This document shows positions 15,850-24,488 of a stretch of 53,070 nt of DNA, in pieces (position 1 is the stretch's first letter; the number at the start of each line of letters is the position of its first letter). This DNA is from Methanoregula sp. Its GTDB lineage: Archaea; Halobacteriota; Methanomicrobia; Methanomicrobiales; Methanospirillaceae. Position numbers and translations under genes: made by a program. The notes beneath the pieces were generated by a model. It was not told the origin of the DNA. It made no database searches and saw only the letters and a list, made by a program, of their open reading frames with translations. Location of the stretch: contig NZ_PMZU01000021.1 of the NCBI RefSeq assembly GCF_003170075.1, forward strand, positions 2,804-55,873, read 5' to 3'.

Positions 15850-16662
15850 CTAGAGTTTCCGAAGCTTGTCATCCACTTTTTCAAAGAAATTCCGCTGCGC
15901 GTCGATAAAGAGCGCCGGCTGCTCTGCCTTCTGCACTACGAGGGAAGCCGAGCTCCCCAGCTCCACGGTCTTCTGCCCGTCGATCACCAGTTTCGCAGGC
16001 TTTGAGCACTCCAGCCGGATCTCAAGCCGGCGGTTGCTGCTGATGAGGTGGGGGCGGGACGAGAGCATATACGGCGCAAGCGGGACAACAAGGAAACCCT
16101 GTATCCGGGGGTCTACAATCGGGCCCCCGGCGCTCATCGCATACGCGGTCGACCCGGTCGGCGTGCTGACCAGCAGGCCATCGGAGCGGAACTGCTCCGT
16201 GACCCTCCCGTCGATGACAATCGAGAACCGCAGCATCTTTGCCGGGCGGGTGGTGACGATGAGCGCCTCGTTCAATGCATCGCCAAGAGGCTTGTTATCC
16301 CGCAGGAGAGAAAGCCGCATCCGCTCCTCGACAGCAAATCCCGGGGACAATGTTTTAATAAAATCCCAGGCTTCATCGGGTTCGAGATCCGCAAGGAACC
16401 CCACCTCCCCATGGTTGATCCCGATGATCGGGATCTGGCGCTGCATCTGCTGGACGGTGCGTAGGATCGTGCCGTCCCCTCCGATCACCACCGCCATATC
16501 CGCATCCGTTTTCCCGCACGGAGAGCCGGGTTCGCCAAGGCAGGTGGCGGTATCCTTCTCAAGGAGAACGGTTACCCCTTTCTTTTCCAGCGCGTTCTTC
16601 ATCTGCCGCGCACAGGTAAGGGCACCGGGCAGGTCAATACGGGAAACAAGCAGGCACTTCAT
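15850..16662 (-). CDS. nadK: NAD kinase
   Basis: The 270-residue enzyme phosphorylates NAD(H) to NADP(H). It shows the family motifs [16 protein letters not shown] near residue 80, [12 protein letters not shown] near 104, and [20 protein letters not shown] near 165. It lies six bases after the IMPase-like phosphatase gene. In Methanocaldococcus the two activities are fused in one polypeptide (MJ0917); here they are neighbouring separate genes. The operon continues into the ACT and homoserine dehydrogenase genes. Confidence 0.95.
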   Translation of the reverse strand: MKCLLVSRIDLPGALTCARQMKNALEKKGVTVLLEKDTATCLGEPGSPCGKTDADMAVVIGGDGTILRTVQQMQRQIPIIGINHGEVGFLADLEPDEAWDFIKTLSPGFAVEERMRLSLLRDNKPLGDALNEALIVTTRPAKMLRFSIVIDGRVTEQFRSDGLLVSTPTGSTAYAMSAGGPIVDPRIQGFLVVPLAPYMLSSRPHLISSNRRLEIRLECSKPAKLVIDGQKTVELGSSASLVVQKAEQPALFIDAQRNFFEKVDDKLRKL

Positions 16663-16668
16663 GTAAAA

Positions 16669-17445
16669 TCACCGTAGATACTCGATCACCTTGTGGTGCA
16701 GCACACCATTCGTGGCAATAATGCACCGGCCGACCGTCACTTCCTCGGGAAAGTCAAGAGGATCGCCGTTTAAGTCGGAGACCGTCCCTCCTGCTTCAGT
16801 ACAGATGAGCATCCCTGCCGCAGCATCTGTGACCCGCAGGGTACCCCGCAGGTCGACAAACCCATCGATCCTCCCGGCCCCGATATAACTGAGCTCAAGT
16901 GCGGATGCACCGAGGAGCCGCCACCGCCGGATCTTGTGGCCGAGCTGCATCATCCGGGTGGGATCGAATTTCCGGCCGTACACGCTCATGGCAGAGGTGT
17001 CCAGCCTTGATGTGGATGAAACATGGATCGGCTTCCCGTTGCAGTGCGCAAATTTACCCTGGACCGCCGTGAACGTCTCCTTTGTCGCCAGGTCCTGCAC
17101 GAATGCCTGCTGCACGACCCCGTCTGTTGCCCACGCAAGGGAGAGGGCATAGAAGGGTATACCCGCAACAGCGTTGTACGTGCCGTCAATCGGGTCGAGA
17201 AATATCGTCCCTTTCCCGCCATCCACGGGAACCTTACCGGCTTCCTCGCTGATCAGAAGGGCGCACAGATCATGCTCCTGGACATACTTGATCACGCAGT
17301 CTTCCGCGACCTGATCGATCTTCTCGGTGGGGGTTCGATCGGCGCCCATGCGGATAACCTGCCCACCTTCCGGTGATCCAACCAGTGGGCGGATACTCTC
17401 ACGAACGAGAGCGGCCATCTCATTGCAGGAACGAAGGAAGTCCAT
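16669..17445 (-). CDS. Inositol monophosphatase/fructose-1,6-bisphosphatase family protein
   Basis: The 258-residue Mg-dependent phosphatase has the two metal motifs FLDPIDGTYNAVAGIPFYAL near residue 82 and RVTDAAAGMLICTEAGGTVS near 205, and the upstream glutamate in LLISEEAG. Archaeal members act on inositol-1-phosphate, fructose-1,6-bisphosphate or NADP. Adjacency to NAD kinase favours an NADP phosphatase or a dual-function enzyme (inference). It is the first gene of the operon and is divergent from eIF5A with about 106 bases between starts. Confidence 0.9.
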   Translation of the reverse strand: MDFLRSCNEMAALVRESIRPLVGSPEGGQVIRMGADRTPTEKIDQVAEDCVIKYVQEHDLCALLISEEAGKVPVDGGKGTIFLDPIDGTYNAVAGIPFYALSLAWATDGVVQQAFVQDLATKETFTAVQGKFAHCNGKPIHVSSTSRLDTSAMSVYGRKFDPTRMMQLGHKIRRWRLLGASALELSYIGAGRIDGFVDLRGTLRVTDAAAGMLICTEAGGTVSDLNGDPLDFPEEVTVGRCIIATNGVLHHKVIEYLR

Positions 17446-17551
17446 AGCGATAAAAACCTCTAAATGCGGTCAGCGTTGTATTTATGTACGGCAATAAAGA
17501 TAAATTACTTCTGCGCTTAAGATATGGTTACGTTTTAGGTTGTGAATCACA

Positions 17552-17929
17552 ATGAAGGAACAAACAGAAATCGGAAAGATAAAAGAAGGACGCTATATTG
17601 TTGTGGAAGATGAGCCATGCAAAGTTGTCGGCCTTGCCACTTCAAAGCCCGGGAAACACGGTGCAGCAAAGGCACGGATTGATGCGGTCGGTATTTTTGA
17701 CGGTGTCAAGCGCTCGATCGTCCAGCCCGTATCCGCGAAGGCATACATTCCTGTGGTCGAGCGCAAGAGCGGGCAGGTTATCTCCATTGCCGGCGATATG
17801 GCACAGCTCATGGACATGAAGGATTATTCCAACTTCGAGATCACCATCCCTGCAGATAAAAAGGGCCAGCTCGAGATCGGAAAAGAGATCATGTACATCG
17901 AGTCCATGGGAAAGAGAAAACTCGACTAA
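17552..17929 (+). CDS. eif5A: Translation factor IF-5A
   Basis: The 125-residue protein is archaeal/eukaryotic initiation/elongation factor 5A, which relieves ribosome stalling at proline-rich and other difficult sequences. The modification loop LATSKPGKHGAAKARI places the lysine that carries (deoxy)hypusine at residue 35. The N-terminal SH3-like and C-terminal OB domains are of normal length. It is monocistronic, with its promoter in the 106-base gap shared with the IMPase operon. Confidence 0.96.
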   Translation: MKEQTEIGKIKEGRYIVVEDEPCKVVGLATSKPGKHGAAKARIDAVGIFDGVKRSIVQPVSAKAYIPVVERKSGQVISIAGDMAQLMDMKDYSNFEITIPADKKGQLEIGKEIMYIESMGKRKLD

Positions 17930-18120
17930 TTGTATCGGATAATTATAGAATTACTTTTTGCCGGTTTTTCCCTATAACACAGGATTCTTTTAGATTTGTC
18001 ATATTAGTGCGGCAAGGTATCCGTACGCTTTTGGCAGTCATGCTAAAACCGTACACATGATTCATCAACCGTGCCGATGTTCCCGCCCCGGTTTATCTCA
18101 CCAGCTCCCGAAAAACGAGA

Positions 18121-18987
18121 TCAGTACTTCCCGATATACCGTGTAGGGATAAGGATCCTAATCGTATAGGAATTAAGGTACTGGGAATTGATGATAAAAT
18201 AATATCCCCGCTGGCCTTCAAAGAATTTTTCCGTCCACGGGCGGGGGTCGGTATTGCTGAGCGTGGCCGTAGGTACCACTTCTGCGTATTTGGGGGCTGT
18301 CGTCACCGCAGGTGTTGCCCGGGTAATGCCTGCCCAGAGGTCGGGATCGATCCCCCCGGGGGGTGAAATGCTTCGGACGATACGGTTGGGATCGGATGCA
18401 TCCATGACCTGAATGGAAAATTCCGAACTCACGCTGCCATATGATCCCTGTACTCCGCTATACGAGGTTCCCTGCCCCAAGGTGGGGGTTATTGCGATGG
18501 ATACTATTGTAGGTCCGGATTTAGGGCCGATCATGGGGTCGATGGTATAGGATAATTCCCAATAGGGGAAGGGGATATTTATTACCTGAGTGGTTCCGCT
18601 GTATTTTCCCGATATCGTTGCATATACTGTCAGGCTGGTGTCCGGCTTGGTCACATTGATCCGTGTACCCTGAGGCAGAGACTGGTTGGATGAGATGCCA
18701 TAGGTATCGGGATTGACAAAGGAGACGGTCTGGGTTTTTCCGTTCCATGTCGGCACCGGTGTAGGTGGGGTTGTGGGAGGGGTTGTAGGTGGAGGCGGGG
18801 ATGTGGTAATGATGGAAGTGATATTTGCGTATACAACAAGGGGAGGAGCGGTTATGGATGGAGTGGGTGTTACAAATGATAGACCGGTATTAACCGGCTG
18901 GCCGGTTGTTATCGGTTTGATGACAAACGCAATAACAAGAATGATGCAGAACGCCGCAATAGTGTACGTGATATCTTTTTTGTCCAT
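18121..18987 (-). CDS. Hypothetical membrane-anchored surface protein
   Basis: 288 residues with a single N-terminal hydrophobic helix, ITYTIAAFCIILVIAFVIKP, and no lipobox cysteine. A Thr/Pro linker (TTSPPPPTTPPTTPPTPVPT) follows, then a beta-rich extracellular domain ending in IRILIPTRYIGKY. The N-terminal anchor plus external domain could suggest a pilin-like or stalk protein, but no class III signal is clear. No family is recognised. It lies upstream of, and opposite to, the archaellum cluster. Confidence 0.72.
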   Translation of the reverse strand: MDKKDITYTIAAFCIILVIAFVIKPITTGQPVNTGLSFVTPTPSITAPPLVVYANITSIITTSPPPPTTPPTTPPTPVPTWNGKTQTVSFVNPDTYGISSNQSLPQGTRINVTKPDTSLTVYATISGKYSGTTQVINIPFPYWELSYTIDPMIGPKSGPTIVSIAITPTLGQGTSYSGVQGSYGSVSSEFSIQVMDASDPNRIVRSISPPGGIDPDLWAGITRATPAVTTAPKYAEVVPTATLSNTDPRPWTEKFFEGQRGYYFIINSQYLNSYTIRILIPTRYIGKY

Positions 18988-19207
18988 GACTGCCGCAGTT
19001 TTCTATTGTGGCGTTCATAAATAAAAAAGGATGACGTCTGGAGATTATGACCCGGATAGTACAAAAACCCGGTGCCCGTACGAGATTGCGAGGAAAAGCA
19101 CCATCCGGTCATAAAAATTTAAAACCCACCTGCTGCCCGGCAGAAAAACCGGGTCCTGCCCTCCAAAACAGAAAAAATCCCTGCCAGTCCCCGTGTTCCC
19201 GGGGGAA

Positions 19208-19240
19208 AGTATATTAACGAAAAACGGAATAATATAAAAT
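19208..19240 (+). promoter_or_regulatory. Promoter of the archaellum cluster
   Basis: AGTATATTAAC at 19209-19219 and AATATAAAAT at 19231-19240 are TATA-like. The first lies about 30 bases before ATG 19244, the spacing expected for a leaderless or nearly leaderless transcript. Confidence 0.5.
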
Positions 19241-19243
19241 GTT

Positions 19244-20122
19244 ATGGCGGTAAATCCGGATCAGGTCGACCACATCGTCGCAGTGGCTTCTGATGATGAT
19301 CCCGAGGTCAAGCTCCAGAACCTCGAACGGGAAGTTGACCTTATAAAAACCTCCATCAAGCGCCTGTTAATGGATATCAGGGAACGGATGAACGAACTGG
19401 AGAACCCGTTTACCCTGGAAGCCTCTGTCTCAGGAGTACCCGCTGATGCCGCCCATGATACCAAAAAAACTACACTGGAGGTCAGGGAAGCGGCTCTTAA
19501 TGCACGGGAATCAACACTTGATGCCGCTGCAACGGCCGAACTTGAGAGGAAAAGTAAAAGAGCAGTGCCGAAAATAAAAGAAGAGGCACTTCCCCCGGCA
19601 ATCTCTGATGAGAAACGGATTCCGGACGAGCAGATGCTCTCTCTCTTAAGGGGCCAGTTACCCATAAACGGCCATAAAACCGGCCAGAACACGCTTGCCA
19701 GCGAAAAACTCCGGCTCCAGAAAGTGTACAAACTGTTTAAGTGGACGAATGGGGCCATTAGCAAATTCGGGCACGACCGGCTTGATATTATCCTCGGATC
19801 GTACCGGATCATGGGATATATCTCACGGGAATCCTGTGATGAGATCAAGGAGATCTCCCGCCTGATGCCGGCAAACCTGGGAGACGAGCATGAGATCGAA
19901 CCGGATGAGTTTGTATCCGAACTGTATGCACTCAACCGGATACTCTCGCCCAACGATTCCTCCCTCGACCGGGATATGATTGAGGTCATGATGGAACAGC
20001 GCCAGCTGGTACTGCCGGCAAAAGAAAGATCGGAGGCACCGGAATTATCGGTTAAAGAACGGGGTCCTTCACGGAATGCGAGGAAAGACGAAGAGTGGAT
20101 GAACCTGCCGGACAGGATATAA
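19244..20122 (+). CDS. Archaellum-cluster protein of unknown family (arlC/D/E position)
   Basis: The 292-residue soluble protein has an N-terminal coiled-coil-like part (LQNLEREVDLIKTSIKRLLM), an Ala/Glu/Lys-rich middle, a compact domain at about 160-235 (VYKLFKWTNGAISKFGHDRL and DIILGSYRIMGYISRESCDE) and a charged tail. ArlC, D and E are coiled-coil cytosolic adaptors linking the motor to chemotaxis in Euryarchaeota, and this gene occupies the same place before arlH. The standard ArlD/E sequence signature is not seen, so assignment rests on position and coiled-coil character. Confidence 0.55.
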   Translation: MAVNPDQVDHIVAVASDDDPEVKLQNLEREVDLIKTSIKRLLMDIRERMNELENPFTLEASVSGVPADAAHDTKKTTLEVREAALNARESTLDAAATAELERKSKRAVPKIKEEALPPAISDEKRIPDEQMLSLLRGQLPINGHKTGQNTLASEKLRLQKVYKLFKWTNGAISKFGHDRLDIILGSYRIMGYISRESCDEIKEISRLMPANLGDEHEIEPDEFVSELYALNRILSPNDSSLDRDMIEVMMEQRQLVLPAKERSEAPELSVKERGPSRNARKDEEWMNLPDRI

Positions 20123-20125
20123 TCG

Positions 20126-20215
20126 ATGTCCGCCGAAGCGATTACGAATGCCCTGCTCCTGATTACTGCAGTACTAGCAACCACCGGTAATGGGGTTATA
20201 TATATCAACATATAA
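20126..20215 (+). pseudogene. Truncated ArlF/ArlG-type archaellum stator gene
   Basis: Four bases after the preceding stop, ATG 20126 opens a 29-codon frame MSAEAITNALLLITAVLA ending in TAA. This matches the conserved N-terminal helix of ArlF/ArlG proteins (typically MSAEAITTA.FLITA). The family continues with a beta-sandwich domain of over 100 residues, which is absent: only 34 bases separate the stop from arlH. What remains is the membrane helix alone, so it is a truncated relic or, less likely, a working microprotein. Confidence 0.65.
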
Positions 20216-20246
20216 TATCTCCAATCTCTCGTAGGATGGAGGGTGA
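20194..20246 (+). promoter_or_regulatory. Internal promoter and strong ribosome site before arlH
   Basis: GGTTATATATATC at 20194-20206 is a strong TATA box about 50 bases before the arlH start, and GGAGGGTGA at 20238-20246 is a near-perfect ribosome site. The latter decides the TTG start of arlH. The TATA overlaps the tail of the arlF/G relic. Confidence 0.55.
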
Positions 20247-20249
20247 ACA

Positions 20250-20984
20250 TTGGCCGCGGATCTTTCCGATTCAAGGGGGGGCGAGGAACGGAAGATCATC
20301 TTGACCGGTAACAGCGAACTGGATAAGAAGATCGCCGATGGCCTTCCGGTGAGATCTCTCACCCTTATCGAAGGCGAGAATGACACCGGCAAAAGTGTTC
20401 TTACCCAGCAGATTATCTGGGGCGCCATGAAACAGGGTATGTCTGTTGACCTGTTTACTACGGAAAACACCAGCAAGAGCTTTATCAAACAGATGGAATC
20501 GATGAGCCTTGACATCTCCGAATATTTTGCATGGGGATATCTCAAGATCTTCCCGCTTCATATCGCAGGTTGCGAATGGAAAACAGAGGAGATGGATGGC
20601 GTCATGTCACGGCTGATTACCCATATCCGGAACAGCAAATCGCAGGTTGTTATTATTGATTCACTGACGCTCTTCACTGAATACGCCGAAACCGATACCA
20701 TCCTCACCTTCTTTACCAATTGCAAGTCACTCGTGGATCATGGCAAGACCATCCTTATCACGCTTCATACCTACGCATTTGAGGAAGATACCCTTGTGCG
20801 GATCCGTTCCATCTGTGATGCTCACCTCAATATGAAAAAAGCCCTCATCGGGGAAAAGTACCTCATGGTCATGGAAGTTGTAAAAGTCCGCGGTGCACAT
20901 AAGACAACCGGAAACCTTGTCAGCTTTGAAGTTCATCCGGGCTATGGTATAAAAGTCATCCCGTTGAGTTTTGCGAGGATCTGA
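20250..20984 (+). CDS. arlH: Archaellum motor regulator ArlH (KaiC-like ATPase)
   Basis: ArlH is a RecA/KaiC-fold ATP-binding protein that docks on ArlI and ArlJ beneath the membrane and controls archaellum assembly. The 244-residue sequence has a Walker A region LIEGENDTGKSVLTQQIIWG with GENDTGKS near residue 44, and Walker B QVVIIDSLTLF near residue 132. The start is TTG 20250, supported by GGAGGGTGA four bases upstream; no ATG is better placed. It is followed by arlI one base after its stop, so translation is probably coupled. Confidence 0.9.
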   Translation: MAADLSDSRGGEERKIILTGNSELDKKIADGLPVRSLTLIEGENDTGKSVLTQQIIWGAMKQGMSVDLFTTENTSKSFIKQMESMSLDISEYFAWGYLKIFPLHIAGCEWKTEEMDGVMSRLITHIRNSKSQVVIIDSLTLFTEYAETDTILTFFTNCKSLVDHGKTILITLHTYAFEEDTLVRIRSICDAHLNMKKALIGEKYLMVMEVVKVRGAHKTTGNLVSFEVHPGYGIKVIPLSFARI

Positions 20985-20985
20985 T

Positions 20986-22848
20986 ATGAGTGACCTGTCT
21001 GTCGCGGTAAACCTTCCGTTCAAACCCGAACCGGTCGATGCCGATCTCGACCTGTATGCGGATCTCGAATCGGACGCGTTGTTCAAGATGCTCCCGGCAA
21101 ATGCCAAAGAGTATGTTCAGAACAGCCCGCATCTCTTCGAATATCTCCACACTTTCCCGGTGAATACCTATGGCATCCCGCTCTTTTTATCGGAATTAAA
21201 AAAGGATCTCCTCGGCATGAAGGCCCCCAACATTATCTACCCGGTCAATGATACCACTTTTGTCCACATCCTGCCGGATCCGGATGACGTCAGGAACTTT
21301 TACATCCCTATCGAGCCCTCATTCCTGCACAGCGTCAGCGAGCTCCTGCCGGTCATCGAGACCAAACTCATTGATCTTATCGATAGCCTTGAGACAGATC
21401 CGACCACGGAGAAGGAACGAACAGAAGTCTTAAAAAAGATGCTGGCCTCAGTTGCGGTGATCAAGCCGCCCGGTGTTGATATAGCAAGCCTGACCCGGAA
21501 AGAAAACCATGGTGCAAAATCCAAACTGGTCACCTTCCTCAACACGGATTTTACTGCACAGAAAAAGATGAAGTCCGGAAAGAAGAGCAAGAATTTTCCC
21601 ATCACTCAGGATGGCAGGATCATCCTCACCAATATAGAGTACCAGGCAATCGAGTATCTCCTTGTCCGGGATAAAATCGATATGGGGGTCCTCAAGCCAT
21701 TCCTTTCCGACCCCTATATCGAAGATATTTCCTGTGACGGAGTAGGGCCGATCTTCGTCGAGCACAAGATCTTCAAGGGCCTTAAATCCGTTATCGAGTT
21801 CAAGGTATCAAGCGAACTGGATGATTTCGTGGTCAAGGTGGCGGAACGGATAAAAAGGCCCATCACGTACCGGAGCCCGATAGTCGATTCAACCCTCCCG
21901 GATGGTTCCCGTATCAACATCGTCTACGGCACCGCGATCAGCAAGCACGGGAGCAACTTCTCCATCCGTAAGGTGAACGAGGTGCCGCTCTCCATCCTCA
22001 ATATCATCGAAAATAACGGCCTCGATTATTTATCAGCTGCCTACCTCTGGATCTGTATCGAATACGGCATGTCTCTGTTTGTGAGCGGCGAAACGGCAAG
22101 CGGCAAGACCACGCTCCTCAATGCCATCACCACCTTCATCCCCCCTGAAAACAAGATTGTCACCATTGAGGACACTCCCGAGCTTAACCTCCCGCACCGG
22201 AACTGGGTACGCGAGGTGGCACTGGCAAAAGGCAAAGGGGAAGCGACCGGTTCTGGTGGGGAGGTCACCATGTTCGATCTCCTTAAGACCGCTCTGCATC
22301 AGCGTCCCAACCAGATCATTGTCGGTGAGATCCGTGGCGTTGAAGGAAACGTTGCATTTAGTGCGATGCAGACCGGCCACCCCGTGATGAGTACCTTCCA
22401 TGCGGCATCCGTGGAGAAACTGATCCAGCGTCTCTGCGGGGAACCCATCAATATCCCCAAGACGTACGTGGACAACCTCAACCTGGTCATCATCCAGAGC
22501 GCGGTAAAACGGCCTGACGGACAGGTCGTGCGCCGGATGATCAGCTGCAACGAAATGGTGGGATACGATGCAGAGACCGGGGGATTCACGTTTGTCCAGA
22601 TGTTTTCCTGGGAACCGGTTTCCGATACCTTTGTCTGGTCCGGGAAAGGCAGTTCATTTCTTCTCGAGAACAAGATCGCAACCATGCTCGGAATCCCGGA
22701 CAGCAGGAAATCTGAGATTTACCTTGAAGTGGAGAAACGCGCAAAGATCCTTGAACGTCTGCACAAGGCGGGGTACGTGAAATTCTGGGATCTCTTCCAC
22801 ATGATCACCAAGATCAAGAAACAGGGTCTCCTTACCATCGGTTCATAA
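20986..22848 (+). CDS. arlI: Archaellum motor ATPase ArlI
   Basis: The 620-residue type II/IV secretion-type hexameric ATPase drives both archaellum assembly and rotation. The N-terminal domain (1-240) precedes the core with FVSGETASGKTTLLNAITTF (Walker A), the Asp box IEDTPELNLPHRNW, Walker B IIVGEIRGVEGNVAF and the His box GHPVMSTFHA. The start is placed at ATG 20986 (MSDLSVAVNLPF), just after the arlH stop, rather than the in-frame ATG 20971 inside arlH. The next gene, arlJ, starts two bases after its stop. Confidence 0.95.
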   Translation: MSDLSVAVNLPFKPEPVDADLDLYADLESDALFKMLPANAKEYVQNSPHLFEYLHTFPVNTYGIPLFLSELKKDLLGMKAPNIIYPVNDTTFVHILPDPDDVRNFYIPIEPSFLHSVSELLPVIETKLIDLIDSLETDPTTEKERTEVLKKMLASVAVIKPPGVDIASLTRKENHGAKSKLVTFLNTDFTAQKKMKSGKKSKNFPITQDGRIILTNIEYQAIEYLLVRDKIDMGVLKPFLSDPYIEDISCDGVGPIFVEHKIFKGLKSVIEFKVSSELDDFVVKVAERIKRPITYRSPIVDSTLPDGSRINIVYGTAISKHGSNFSIRKVNEVPLSILNIIENNGLDYLSAAYLWICIEYGMSLFVSGETASGKTTLLNAITTFIPPENKIVTIEDTPELNLPHRNWVREVALAKGKGEATGSGGEVTMFDLLKTALHQRPNQIIVGEIRGVEGNVAFSAMQTGHPVMSTFHAASVEKLIQRLCGEPINIPKTYVDNLNLVIIQSAVKRPDGQVVRRMISCNEMVGYDAETGGFTFVQMFSWEPVSDTFVWSGKGSSFLLENKIATMLGIPDSRKSEIYLEVEKRAKILERLHKAGYVKFWDLFHMITKIKKQGLLTIGS

Positions 22849-22849
22849 C

Positions 22850-24487
22850 ATGCCTGAAGAGATTGCTCCCGCTGAAACACAGAAAGCGCCACCGGCCAGA
22901 TCGCTGCCGTTTGCCTCGCAGATCGCGGGACTCAAAGAGAAACTTGCCGGTATCCGGGAAAACAAGAAGATGGGTGCAGATCTTCTTTTCATGACCACAT
23001 ATATGGCATCGCTTGCGATTGCCAATGCAACCCGTCCAGAAATTTTCTCTTATGCGTCAAACCGCCACGAGTACATCTCGGCAAAATACATCGCCAAAGT
23101 CGATACGTTTGTAAAAAAATGGAACTATAGTTACGCGGAAGCCCTCTCCATCATTGCAGAGCGGACGCAGAACGATATTCTCAGGAGCATGCTGAACCGG
23201 TATGCCAGTTCCATCGATTCGGGAGTCCCGGATGAAGATTTCATGATCAATGAACTCTCGACTGTCCGCAGTGTCTACCGGAACCAGCTGGAGCAGGGAA
23301 TGTCCATGCTGCAGAAATGGGGAGATGCATATGTCGCCATGCTCCTCTCGGGGACCGTCATCGCCATCATCATCATGGTATCGGTGGTGATCTATACCCC
23401 CGGGGATATCCAGTCGACATTTGACATGTCGTATGCGATCATCCTTGCCATCTCAGTATTTGGTATCGTCCTTATGTATACGTCAGTCCCTGACGATCCC
23501 AAAACCCACGGGCTCCCTGGGCAAACATCAAAGGAGCAGAAGACTATTCACGCCATGGAAAGGATCATCGTCCCGCTCACGCTTGCTCTCGTTGTTATCC
23601 TTGCGATTCTTGGTGTCTCAGCAGGCCTGATTTTTATTCTCGTGGGTATCCTGATGGCCCCACTCGGTGTTGTCGGTTTTATTGATGACCACAATATTAC
23701 CCTGCGTGACAATGATTTTTCCGTATTTATAAGGAATTTCGGTGCGGTTATGGGTGGACAGGGAACAACCGCCGTGTACGCGCTGGGCAGCATAGACAGG
23801 AAATCACTCACCGCTCTCGAACCCCTGGTAAATTCCGTGTATTCAAAACTCAACCTGGGGCTCGATGAAAAACAGTGCTGGGACAAGTTTATCGGGGAGT
23901 CCGGAAGCAACCTCATCTACAAGTACCTTAACATTTACCGGGACACCGTAGCGCTCGGAGGGCCCCCGGAACCTATCGGCACTGTCGTGGGCTCATCGAT
24001 GTTCGAACAGACCCTGCTCCGGGAGAAGAAGGATATGCTGGCAAAAAGCTTTGTCGTGCTCCTTGTACCGATGCATATCGCCATGACCGGTATCTTTGTT
24101 GCGCTGTACCAGATCCTTCTGGTGCTCACCGGATCGATATCGAGCATGATGACCCAGTTTCAGAATACGCCGGCAACATCGGGCGGTCAGAGCGCCGGGG
24201 TCTCCATGGGGAACGTATTTAGCGGCGGGATGAATCTCTTTACCAAATTCCCGGCTGAAGCGATGCAGACCTATGTTGTCATCACGCTTGTCATCCTCAC
24301 CGCATCAAACATTATCGCCGCACGTATCGTAGGTGGGGGGGATCGATACATGTATTATTTCTACGCGGCAATATTCTGCACATTGACCGGACTTGTTTTT
24401 CTGGTGACTCCAATGGGGGTTGGTCTCTTCTTCAGTGCGGAAGCGCTGACGAATATGGGAGGCGGGGTATCCGGGACTGGTGTATGA
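22850..24487 (+). CDS. arlJ: Archaellum platform membrane protein ArlJ
   Basis: The 545-residue TadC/GspF-like membrane protein is the platform on which ArlI acts. Hydrophobic helices include VAMLLSGTVIAIIIMVSVVI, IILAISVFGIVLMYTSV and a block of helices in the C-terminal third; the cytoplasmic N-terminal region (20-160) has the helical bundle typical of the family. It completes the H-I-J motor core. Archaellin genes and an intact arlF/G are not in this window. Confidence 0.93.
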   Translation: MPEEIAPAETQKAPPARSLPFASQIAGLKEKLAGIRENKKMGADLLFMTTYMASLAIANATRPEIFSYASNRHEYISAKYIAKVDTFVKKWNYSYAEALSIIAERTQNDILRSMLNRYASSIDSGVPDEDFMINELSTVRSVYRNQLEQGMSMLQKWGDAYVAMLLSGTVIAIIIMVSVVIYTPGDIQSTFDMSYAIILAISVFGIVLMYTSVPDDPKTHGLPGQTSKEQKTIHAMERIIVPLTLALVVILAILGVSAGLIFILVGILMAPLGVVGFIDDHNITLRDNDFSVFIRNFGAVMGGQGTTAVYALGSIDRKSLTALEPLVNSVYSKLNLGLDEKQCWDKFIGESGSNLIYKYLNIYRDTVALGGPPEPIGTVVGSSMFEQTLLREKKDMLAKSFVVLLVPMHIAMTGIFVALYQILLVLTGSISSMMTQFQNTPATSGGQSAGVSMGNVFSGGMNLFTKFPAEAMQTYVVITLVILTASNIIAARIVGGGDRYMYYFYAAIFCTLTGLVFLVTPMGVGLFFSAEALTNMGGGVSGTGV

Positions 24488-24488
24488 C

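Noticed and set aside
19261-20274. Long (337-residue) minus-strand frame antisense to the archaellum adaptor gene
   Set aside because: Its Ser/Arg-rich composition is typical of a shadow frame; the plus-strand gene has promoter, start and operon context.
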